From contig NZ_JAWXCX010000001.1 in assembly GCF_033845285.1 (NCBI RefSeq), forward strand, positions 2,185,495 through 2,249,494: a DNA stretch of 64,000 nucleotides, written 5' to 3'. The notes beneath the pieces were generated by a model. That model was given only the letters and a program-made list of their open reading frames with translations, searched no databases and was not told where the DNA came from. Shown one piece after another: positions 58,593 to 64,000 of this stretch. The stretch comes from Marinococcus sp. PL1-022 (GTDB taxonomy: Bacteria; Bacillota; Bacilli; Bacillales; Marinococcaceae). Numbering within the stretch: position 1 is the stretch's first letter; each line of letters opens with the position of its first letter. The translations under genes were made by a program, and so were the position numbers.

Positions 58593-60116
58593 ATGAGATA
58601 CGATGCACCAAACACCCCTGAAAGCCTGGTACATTTTAAAAACAAATACGACAACTTTATTGGAGGCGAATACAGGCCGCCGGCCCAGGGCGAATATTTC
58701 GATAACGTCAGCCCGGTTACCGGTACCGTTTTCTGCCAGATTGCCCGTTCAACGAAAGAGGACGTTGATGCGGCAGTAGCAGCAGCAAATAAAGCGAAGG
58801 AAGCCTGGGGCAAAACATCCACCACCGAACGATCCAATATTTTAAATAAAATGGCGAACCGGATGGAAGAAAACCTTGAAATGCTGGCCGTTGCCGAAAC
58901 ATGGGAAAACGGCAAAGCTGTCCGGGAAACGCTGAACGCTGATATACCGCTTGCTATCGATCACCTGCGCTACTTTGCAGGCGTTATCCGTGCCCAGGAA
59001 GGAACAATTGGCCAAATTGACGATGATACTGTAGCTTATCATTTCCACGAGCCGCTCGGCGTTGTCGGCCAGATTATTCCGTGGAACTTCCCGATCCTTA
59101 TGGGCATCTGGAAGATCGCTCCTGCGCTTGCTGCCGGCAATTGCATCGTGCTCAAACCGGCCGAACAGACCCCGGCGTCGATTTACAAGGTGCTTGAGCT
59201 TGTCGAAGACCTTCTTCCGCCAGGCGTTCTGAACGTAGTGAGCGGATTTGGTGTCGAAGCCGGCAAGCCGCTGGCCCAGCACGAAGGCATTGATAAAGTG
59301 GCGTTCACCGGGGAAACCACGACTGGCCGCCTGATTATGCAGTACGCTTCGGAAAACATTATTCCGGTAACGCTCGAGCTTGGCGGCAAATCACCGAATA
59401 TTTTCTTTGAGGACGTGATGGCCGAGGATGATTCGTATCTCGATAAAGCGATCGAGGGCTTCGTTATGTTTGCCTTGAACCAGGGGGAAGTGTGCACGTG
59501 TCCATCCCGTGCTCTTATTCAGGAATCCATTTATGACAAATTTATCGAACGGGCCATTGAACGCGTCAAAGCCATCAACATCGGCCATCCGCTCGACACC
59601 GACACTATGATGGGCGCCCAGGCCTCCAAGGAACAGCTCGATAAAATTCTTTCGTATCTCGATATTGGAAAACAGGAGGGCGCAGAGGTTCTAGTCGGTG
59701 GTGAAGCAGCCCAGGTCGACGATGAAGACCGTTCGCAGGGGTATTATGTACAGCCGACCGTATTTAAAGGCCACAACAAAATGCGTGTGTTCCAGGAAGA
59801 AATCTTCGGGCCAGTGCTGAGTGTGACTACCTTTAAAACGAAAGAAGAAGCGATGGAAATCGCCAACGATACGCTGTACGGCCTCGGCGCCGGTGTATGG
59901 TCCCGTGATATGAACACCGCCTACCGATTCGGGCGCGCGATCCAGGCCGGCCGTGTATGGACCAACTGCTTCCATGACTACCCGGCGCATGCAGCATTCG
60001 GCGGGTATAAAAAATCGGGTATTGGCCGGGAGAACCACAAAATGATGCTTGATCATTACCAGCAGACGAAAAACCTTCTGGTCAGCTACAGCGAACAGCC
60101 GAAGGGATTCTTTTAA
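58593..60116 (+). CDS. NAD(P)-dependent aldehyde dehydrogenase
   Basis: This 507-residue ALDH-superfamily enzyme oxidises an aldehyde, probably acetaldehyde or a short-chain relative, to the acid. It has [21 protein letters not shown] (about residue 158), the general base in [14 protein letters not shown] (about 261), the nucleophile in [11 protein letters not shown] (about 300) and the C-terminal [18 protein letters not shown]. These details match the ExaC/AldB/AcoD group. The start ATG follows AAGGAGG by 7 bases. It is 39 bases upstream of the DUF779 gene, and the pair is one operon repressed by CcpA. Confidence 0.94.
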   Translation: MRYDAPNTPESLVHFKNKYDNFIGGEYRPPAQGEYFDNVSPVTGTVFCQIARSTKEDVDAAVAAANKAKEAWGKTSTTERSNILNKMANRMEENLEMLAVAETWENGKAVRETLNADIPLAIDHLRYFAGVIRAQEGTIGQIDDDTVAYHFHEPLGVVGQIIPWNFPILMGIWKIAPALAAGNCIVLKPAEQTPASIYKVLELVEDLLPPGVLNVVSGFGVEAGKPLAQHEGIDKVAFTGETTTGRLIMQYASENIIPVTLELGGKSPNIFFEDVMAEDDSYLDKAIEGFVMFALNQGEVCTCPSRALIQESIYDKFIERAIERVKAINIGHPLDTDTMMGAQASKEQLDKILSYLDIGKQEGAEVLVGGEAAQVDDEDRSQGYYVQPTVFKGHNKMRVFQEEIFGPVLSVTTFKTKEEAMEIANDTLYGLGAGVWSRDMNTAYRFGRAIQAGRVWTNCFHDYPAHAAFGGYKKSGIGRENHKMMLDHYQQTKNLLVSYSEQPKGFF

Positions 60117-60155
60117 GAATCTGCCGGCCGGAAGCATATAAAAAGGAGGATTATC

Positions 60156-60527
60156 ATGGCAGTAGAGCGTGTAACCGCTACTGACGCTGCCCTTGAACTG
60201 ATTAACCGACTGACAAAGCGACATGGCCCGTTAATGTTTCACCAGTCCGGCGGCTGCTGCGACGGCAGCGCCCCGATGTGTTATCCGGAGGGCGACTTTA
60301 AAACCGGCAACAGTGACATGTATATGGGTGACATCGGCGGAGCCCCGTTTTATATGTCCAAGGATCAATTTGAATACTGGAAGCATACGCAGCTGATTAT
60401 TGATGTTGTCGATGGCCGGGGCGGAATGTTTTCTCTCGAAGGGCCAGAGGGTAAACGGTTTTTAACCCGCTCACGGGTGTTTTCCGAAGAAGAACGCACC
60501 GAGCTCGAACAAAATTCTGCTGTTTAA
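60156..60527 (+). CDS. DUF779-family protein
   Basis: This 123-residue protein of the DUF779 family is commonly encoded next to aldehyde dehydrogenases. It has a conserved segment FHQSGGCCDGSAPMCYPEGDF (about residues 28-48), here given in parts: QSGGCCDGS and PMCYPEGDF, in which three cysteines are close together, and a C-terminal GGMFSLEGPEGKRFLTRSR. The cysteine cluster suggests metal or redox chemistry, but this is inference. Its job probably concerns activity or maturation of the aldehyde dehydrogenase. The start ATG follows AAGGAGG. A terminator follows the gene. Confidence 0.9.
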   Translation: MAVERVTATDAALELINRLTKRHGPLMFHQSGGCCDGSAPMCYPEGDFKTGNSDMYMGDIGGAPFYMSKDQFEYWKHTQLIIDVVDGRGGMFSLEGPEGKRFLTRSRVFSEEERTELEQNSAV

Positions 60528-60533
60528 ACGTCC

Positions 60534-60567
60534 AGGCATTCTGCATTTACGCAGAATGCCTTTTTTT
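60534..60567 (+). terminator. Terminator after the DUF779 gene
   Basis: AGGCATTCTGC pairs with GCAGAATGCCT around a 6-base loop and is followed by seven T. Confidence 0.93.
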
Positions 60568-60671
60568 CTGCCTGGTGTGCCTATTGTCATTTCGGGTATT
60601 TCTTATTATTCTATAATTAACAAAGAAATAAGCACCGTTTGAGGGCGCGCTACAGTAAAGGATGAAGGCCT

Positions 60672-61244
60672 ATGCATCATTCATCAGCATCACCATTCAG
60701 ACCCTTCCCCACCCTGGAGACGTCAAGGCTCCGGCTCCGGGCTCTGCGGTATTCAGATCTTGAAGATATTTACGAATACGCCTCCAACCCGCTTGTCTCC
60801 CGCAACGTTTTGTGGGACACTCACAGAAGCCGCGGAGAAACAAAAGATTTTCTGGATATCACGATGAACTCCTATAAATACGGCGACCGGGCACCGTTTG
60901 GCATCGAACGCAAGGATTCCGGCAAAGTAATCGGCACTATCGATTTTGTGCATTGGGACCGTGGCCACGCCAATGGGGAAATTGGATACACGCTCGCCCC
61001 GGATCATTGGAACCAGGGGTTCGGCTCGGAAGCAGCGTGGGAAATCATCCGCTTCGGCTTTGAAGATATGGGCCTGCACCGGATTGAAGCCCGGTGTTTT
61101 ATCGAAAATACAGCCTCAGCCAAGGTGATGGAAAAGGTCGGCATGGTGCATGAAGGCACACTGCGCCGTTCCCTGTTGATCCAGGGGGCGCGGCGGGATG
61201 TAATGATTTACGCAATTTTAAAAACAGAATGGAAAAATAATTAA
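60672..61244 (+). CDS. GNAT acetyltransferase, RimJ/RimL type
   Basis: This 190-residue protein of the ribosomal-protein alanine acetyltransferase-like group begins LETSRLRLRALRYSDLEDIYEYASNP, has GEIGYTLAPDHWNQGFGSEAAWEIIRF (acetyl-CoA motif NQGFGSEA, about residues 115-125), and ends with LHRIEARCFIENTASAKVMEKVGMVHEG. The substrate is unknown. The start ATG is 7 bases after AAAGGATG. It is a unit of its own between two terminators. Confidence 0.9.
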   Translation: MHHSSASPFRPFPTLETSRLRLRALRYSDLEDIYEYASNPLVSRNVLWDTHRSRGETKDFLDITMNSYKYGDRAPFGIERKDSGKVIGTIDFVHWDRGHANGEIGYTLAPDHWNQGFGSEAAWEIIRFGFEDMGLHRIEARCFIENTASAKVMEKVGMVHEGTLRRSLLIQGARRDVMIYAILKTEWKNN

Positions 61245-61271
61245 AACAGCCGGCGATGCGGCTGTTTTTTT
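61243..61271. terminator. Bidirectional terminator
   Basis: AAACAGCCG pairs with CGGCTGTTT, with T and A runs. It is shared by the acetyltransferase gene and the convergent dgkB gene. Confidence 0.88.
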
Positions 61272-62157
61272 ACGGACAGAACAATTCAATATGCTGGTAT
61301 AAATTTTCAAACGTCGTCGGCAGATGACCTCCGTATTCCCCGTCGAGATTCAGCTGCATGTCTTCTTCTGCTTCTATACGAAGCTGTTTCGCTTTAAAAT
61401 ACTTTATTTTAGGATTCTCCAGATGCCTGCCGCGTAAGGCCTGGCGCAGCAGCTGGCTGAATTCAAACATTGTCATCTTCTGTACGATCATCACATCAAA
61501 ATAGCCGTCATTATACTCTGCCTGCGGAAGAAGCTTTTCAAAACCGCCGACAGAATTGGTGTTGGATACGAGAAACATTGTAATTTCTTCCTCGAGAAAC
61601 TTTCCATCATATTCAACAGTCGTCATCTGCGGCTGCAGGGACCAGAATTTCTCAAACCCCTTAATGAAATAGGCAGCCTGTCCCAGGGCCGTTTTCAGTC
61701 CCTTTGGGGTGTCATAGGTGAGTTCTGTCAGCTTCCCGCCCGCGGCAATATTAATAAAGTATGAGCCATTCGCCTTTCCTATATCAATCTTCTGGGTGCG
61801 CCCGCGTACAAATACGTCACAGACTTCTCCAATTTCTTTTCCCTGCAGGCCAAGAGCACGCGCAAAATCATTCGTCGTTCCAGCAGGAATAAGCCCTACT
61901 TTGGGACGCCACTCCTGTTCAGCAATTCCGTTGATAACCTCAAAAATAGTTCCGTCCCCGCCTACGGCAATCACGGCTTCGAACCTGTCCTCTGAGGCGC
62001 GGCGTGCCTCGTCCCGGGCATCCCCTTCCCCGCGGGTCATAAATGCCGATGTTTCGTACCCCGCCTGCTCCATCCGGTCCAATATATAGGGCACCTGCCG
62101 CTCCATCTGTTCTCTTCCAGACGTTGGATTGTAAATTATTCTTGCTCGTTTTCGCAT
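61270..62157 (-). CDS. dgkB: Diacylglycerol kinase
   Basis: DgkB (295 residues, normal length) phosphorylates diacylglycerol, a by-product of lipoteichoic acid synthesis, to phosphatidic acid and recycles it to phospholipid. The catalytic-domain motifs are IIYNPTSGRE (residues 8-17), AVGGDGTIFEVINGI (about 64-78) and IPAGTTNDFARALG (about 90-103), with the metal-site aspartate in NDGYFDVMIV (about 217). The start ATG is at 62157. In B. subtilis dgkB is next to rlmCD (yefA); here about 6 kb of other genes lie between. Confidence 0.95.
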   Translation of the reverse strand: MRKRARIIYNPTSGREQMERQVPYILDRMEQAGYETSAFMTRGEGDARDEARRASEDRFEAVIAVGGDGTIFEVINGIAEQEWRPKVGLIPAGTTNDFARALGLQGKEIGEVCDVFVRGRTQKIDIGKANGSYFINIAAGGKLTELTYDTPKGLKTALGQAAYFIKGFEKFWSLQPQMTTVEYDGKFLEEEITMFLVSNTNSVGGFEKLLPQAEYNDGYFDVMIVQKMTMFEFSQLLRQALRGRHLENPKIKYFKAKQLRIEAEEDMQLNLDGEYGGHLPTTFENLYQHIELFCP

Positions 62158-62284
62158 ATTTTAACCCCTATTACATCGAAGATTTCAATTCGTTTGAACA
62201 ATGTTTGAACAATATATAAAAGAACTATCTTTTTCCACCATTGTTACATGCGTTACTAATTAATTGTATACTATTGTTAATTCA
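62158..62284 (-). other. AT-rich intergenic region
   Basis: It holds no gene. AGAACTATCTTTT at 62221-62233 resembles one half of the palindrome AGAACTATAGTTCT found upstream of the PlcR-like gene. Confidence 0.35.
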
Positions 62285-63220
62285 TTAAACAGTAGCAGCT
62301 GTAGGGTCGATACTATTTGGCTTAAACTTGGAATATTGTGCAAAAGTAGCCCTTTGAAATCTTAGATAATTTTCTTCTATAAAATCATAAAACATTTTTT
62401 GCCCTTTATCCTTTAGGATAAACATGGACTTCTCCATACAACGCAAAGCATTTTTATATTCACCTATATAAAATAAAGCTACGCCCTTTTGGTAATATAG
62501 TTCACCCAATAGGTATACTGATTCTATGTCATATATATAAGTTAATCCTTCATTTGCGATTTCAAGGCTTTTTTCAAACTGCATGGCTTTAGAATATACA
62601 ATACACAAATTCATATAAATTTTTGTTTTGGAAGTATCCCATTGCGCTACAGGAAGTTTTGTATAAAGAATAAGGGCCTTATTAAAATAATAAATGGCGT
62701 CTTCGTATTCGTTCATATCCATATACACTGTGCCAATATTTATATAAATACCAATGTCTTCTTCTGTGATGCTTAAAGAACCAGTATCTACATCCAAGGC
62801 TAATTGTAATAATTCCAGAGATTCTTCTTTTTCAAACGTTAATTTAGAATGACAGGCTGCTCTTTTCCATAACAAATATTTAAGGTGCACTGGCTTTCGA
62901 AACAGCGGGTTTTTTAATTCCTGTCTAATGATTTTCATTGCTTCTTCTAATTCATAAATACGCACTAATTTATCAATTTTATCCTTAGTTTCCTGTATAT
63001 AGTTAAACCGGGGAGCTTCATGGTCTTCAAAAAAATAGCTGATTTTCACGCCTAGTTTTATTGCCATTTGATGGAGAATTTCTGCGGTCGGCTGCATTTC
63101 TCCTCGTTCAATTTTGGACACGGCTCTTTGAGAACAAATATTTTCAGCCAGTTCTCTTTGGCTCACCTCGTAGTACTGTCTTAAGTCCTTTAATTTTTTT
63201 CCTATATTGGCTTCTTCCAT
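62285..63220 (-). CDS. RRNPP-family quorum-sensing regulator, PlcR-like
   Basis: This 311-residue regulator has an N-terminal XRE helix-turn-helix (SQRELAENICSQRAVSKIERGE, about residues 19-40, given here as SQRELAENICSQ and AVSKIERGE) and a C-terminal array of about five TPR-like helical repeats (about 75-300). Examples are GIYINIGTVYMDMNEYEDAI, KTKIYMNLCIVYSKAM and LGELYYQKGVALFYIGEY. This is the plan of PlcR, NprR and related receptors that bind a re-imported peptide in the TPR groove. PlcR itself is 285 residues. The start ATG follows AGAGGTGGTT. A 14-bp palindrome lies 15 bases upstream, and a peptide gene faces it 176 bases away. Its likely targets are unknown. Confidence 0.88.
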   Translation of the reverse strand: MEEANIGKKLKDLRQYYEVSQRELAENICSQRAVSKIERGEMQPTAEILHQMAIKLGVKISYFFEDHEAPRFNYIQETKDKIDKLVRIYELEEAMKIIRQELKNPLFRKPVHLKYLLWKRAACHSKLTFEKEESLELLQLALDVDTGSLSITEEDIGIYINIGTVYMDMNEYEDAIYYFNKALILYTKLPVAQWDTSKTKIYMNLCIVYSKAMQFEKSLEIANEGLTYIYDIESVYLLGELYYQKGVALFYIGEYKNALRCMEKSMFILKDKGQKMFYDFIEENYLRFQRATFAQYSKFKPNSIDPTAATV

Positions 63221-63234
63221 ATAACCACCTCTTA

Positions 63235-63248
63235 AGAACTATAGTTCT
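63235..63248. promoter_or_regulatory. Palindromic operator-like site upstream of the PlcR-like gene
   Basis: AGAACTATAGTTCT is a perfect 14-bp palindrome just upstream of the ribosome binding site of the regulator gene, in its leader. It is a candidate autoregulatory site for a dimeric HTH protein. Confidence 0.6.
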
Positions 63249-63334
63249 CATCACTCTAGATTTTACCATAATTTCAGAGCTTTCTCCTAATTATTGCGCA
63301 ATGATCGCTTTAGAAGCCCAAAGATATTTATATT

Positions 63335-63356
63335 TATATGTGTCATAATGCATATA
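63335..63356. promoter_or_regulatory. PlcR-box-like site upstream of the peptide gene
   Basis: TATATG and CATATA are perfect reverse complements separated by 10 bases. The known PlcR box is TATG-N8-CATA; here the inner spacing is TATG-N10-CATA. It is 41 bases before the peptide gene's start codon, and no good -35 sequence lies at the usual place, as expected for an activator-dependent promoter. Confidence 0.55.
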
Positions 63357-63396
63357 GAAAATAATTACAAAGTTTCTTGTAGGAGGGTTGTTTTCA

Positions 63397-63501
63397 GTGA
63401 AAGCTAATTTGATTAAATTGACTGTAGCGGTAGGATTATTAACGACGGCTGGCGCTGCTGGCGATTTCCAGTTACTAGTTAACTTACCAGGAATAATGTA
63501 A
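63397..63501 (+). CDS. Candidate secreted signalling peptide, PapR-like
   Basis: This 34-residue open frame starts with a GTG at 63397, 9 bases after AGGAGGG, and ends with a TAA at 63499-63501. The N-terminus is Met-Lys-Ala-Asn-Leu-Ile-Lys then a hydrophobic stretch to about residue 22, like a Sec signal peptide. The C-terminal 12 residues are DFQLLVNLPGIM. The last seven, VNLPGIM, follow the pattern of PapR heptapeptides (for example SDLPFEY and ADLPFEF), with Leu-Pro at positions 3-4. It is divergent from a PlcR-like regulator. I infer a pheromone precursor secreted, trimmed and re-imported. It is too short for usual gene calling. Confidence 0.72.
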   Translation: MKANLIKLTVAVGLLTTAGAAGDFQLLVNLPGIM

Positions 63502-63579
63502 TTATTTTTAAATAAGCGTAAACCGTCACTCTCGACACTTTTCACACCATTAACCAAGCTTACCCCTGTTATATTTTGT

Positions 63580-63616
63580 ATCCCTTGCAGTTTAGCTGGC
63601 AGGGGATTCTTTTTTA
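63580..63616 (+). terminator. Terminator after the peptide gene
   Basis: ATCCCTTGC pairs with GCAGGGGAT (9 bp, one G-T) and is followed by TCTTTTTT. The position, 78 bases after the peptide stop codon, supports a short transcript. Confidence 0.8.
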
Positions 63617-63658
63617 TTACTTATTGCCTGACCATTTATTGGCATTGGAGGAGCGGCC

Positions 63659-63970
63659 ATGCATCCGGACCAACATATTGCTTATTTTGTAGATCAATTT
63701 TTGTACCAGCTGGATCGTGCGGATGACCCGGCGGAGCTCTGCCAGCTCCGCGACCGCGTATTTGAACAGGGTGCCCTGATTGATACACGCATCCCTTATA
63801 TTGAAATGATGGGAACGATCTGGCATAAACACCCCGCCACTATTCAGAAGGCACTTGAGGAAGAGCCTGTCTGCTACGGGCTTTTGGTTGACATGTTTGA
63901 GCATATTTCTTCGAACCAGTTTGTCTATATGCGCTGGCGCCTCCAGGAATGGGCCAGGCTTTCTGCGTGA
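63659..63970 (+). CDS. Unknown 103-residue protein
   Basis: I do not recognise this small helical, acidic protein. It begins MHPDQHIAYFVDQFLYQLD and ends FVYMRWRLQEWARLSA. It has no signal peptide, membrane span or known motif. The start ATG follows GGAGGAG by 5 bases, which supports translation. Its base composition is like that of the main genome, unlike the AT-rich quorum-sensing cassette before it. It may be under control of the PlcR-like regulator, but a terminator lies between them. Confidence 0.65.
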   Translation: MHPDQHIAYFVDQFLYQLDRADDPAELCQLRDRVFEQGALIDTRIPYIEMMGTIWHKHPATIQKALEEEPVCYGLLVDMFEHISSNQFVYMRWRLQEWARLSA

Positions 63971-64000
63971 TTCGAAAAAGGGTTATATTCGGCAAAATAT

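Noticed and set aside
60597-60630. TATTTCTT...AAGAAATA inverted repeat before the GNAT gene at 60672
   Set aside because: An 8-bp AT-only repeat with an 18-base gap in AT-rich DNA is likely by chance.
63335-63356. Canonical PlcR box
   Set aside because: TATG and CATA are present, but the spacer is 10 instead of 8 bases, so it is reported only as PlcR-box-like.
1-64000. Insertion sequences, prophage, integrase, CRISPR array, rRNA operon
   Set aside because: No transposase, integrase, phage structural gene, regularly spaced repeat or rRNA sequence was found on reading both strands.

Overview
The window looks like chromosomal DNA of a spore-forming, probably salt- or alkali-adapted member of the Bacillaceae. 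The evidence is AGGAGG-type ribosome binding sites, many GTG and TTG starts, intrinsic terminators after most transcription units, B. subtilis-type genes (ydgG/ydgH-like pair, tagD/tagG/tagH, glpF with a leader terminator, yteA, cse60, dgkB, rlmCD, ytvA/rsbR-like GAF-STAS), Fur boxes and CcpA (cre) sites. I cannot name the genus from the sequence. There are no rRNA genes, insertion sequences, phage genes or CRISPR arrays; the single tRNA is tRNA-Leu(CAG).

Layout. 0-2 kb: two identical cold-shock genes in tandem, a 44-residue membrane protein too small for usual gene calling, a channel-like protein with a ruined selectivity filter, and tRNA-Leu. 2-7.6 kb: sirtuin, a Fur-controlled nitroreductase, a YeeE/YedE sulfur transporter, and a TetR regulator with a 14-helix drug exporter. 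7.7-17.4 kb: metE, a GNAT, a MarR/MMPL efflux operon, a FadR-type regulator divergent from a CstA-type transporter, and an aromatic acid exporter-like protein. 17.4-25.8 kb: a TPP enzyme downstream of a GAF-GAF-PAS-GGDEF-EAL protein, a quinone oxidoreductase, a secreted excalibur protein with a sorting-like tail, and a three-gene acetyltransferase/UPF0158/esterase operon. 25.9-32.8 kb: wall teichoic acid synthesis and export. 32.8-43.5 kb: esterase, glpF, yteA, small metabolic enzymes and acetyltransferases, and an AT-rich three-gene module of unknown role. 43.5-51.7 kb: a GAF-STAS protein and a five-gene NIS siderophore operon (decarboxylase, two IucA/IucC synthetases, acetyltransferase, monooxygenase) behind two Fur boxes. 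51.8-62.2 kb: PRC-barrel protein with a SigB-like promoter, DUF4317, rlmCD, acetyltransferases, an intact K+ channel, aldo/keto reductase, a CcpA-controlled aldehyde dehydrogenase-DUF779 operon and dgkB. 62.2-64 kb: a PlcR-like regulator divergent from a tiny secreted-peptide gene.

How the genes work together. Iron: the siderophore operon and the nitroreductase 48 kb away share near-perfect Fur boxes, so both should be switched on by iron shortage. Envelope: TagD, TagB/TagF-type transferases and TagGH form a wall teichoic acid unit, and GlpF could supply the glycerol that feeds it. Carbon: GlpF and the aldehyde dehydrogenase both carry cre sites at their promoters.

The strongest candidate for an undescribed system is at 62285-63501. 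An HTH-TPR (RRNPP family) regulator closely resembling PlcR faces a previously unannotatable 34-codon gene. That gene encodes a signal-peptide-like stretch followed by a C-terminus ending VNLPGIM, which matches the x-(D/N)-L-P pattern of PapR pheromones. The intergenic region carries a 14-bp perfect palindrome and a TATATG-N10-CATATA operator-like site. This looks like a complete quorum-sensing cassette. Eight GNAT acetyltransferases in 64 kb, and the AT-rich module at 41.4-43.0 kb, are the other signs of accessory content.
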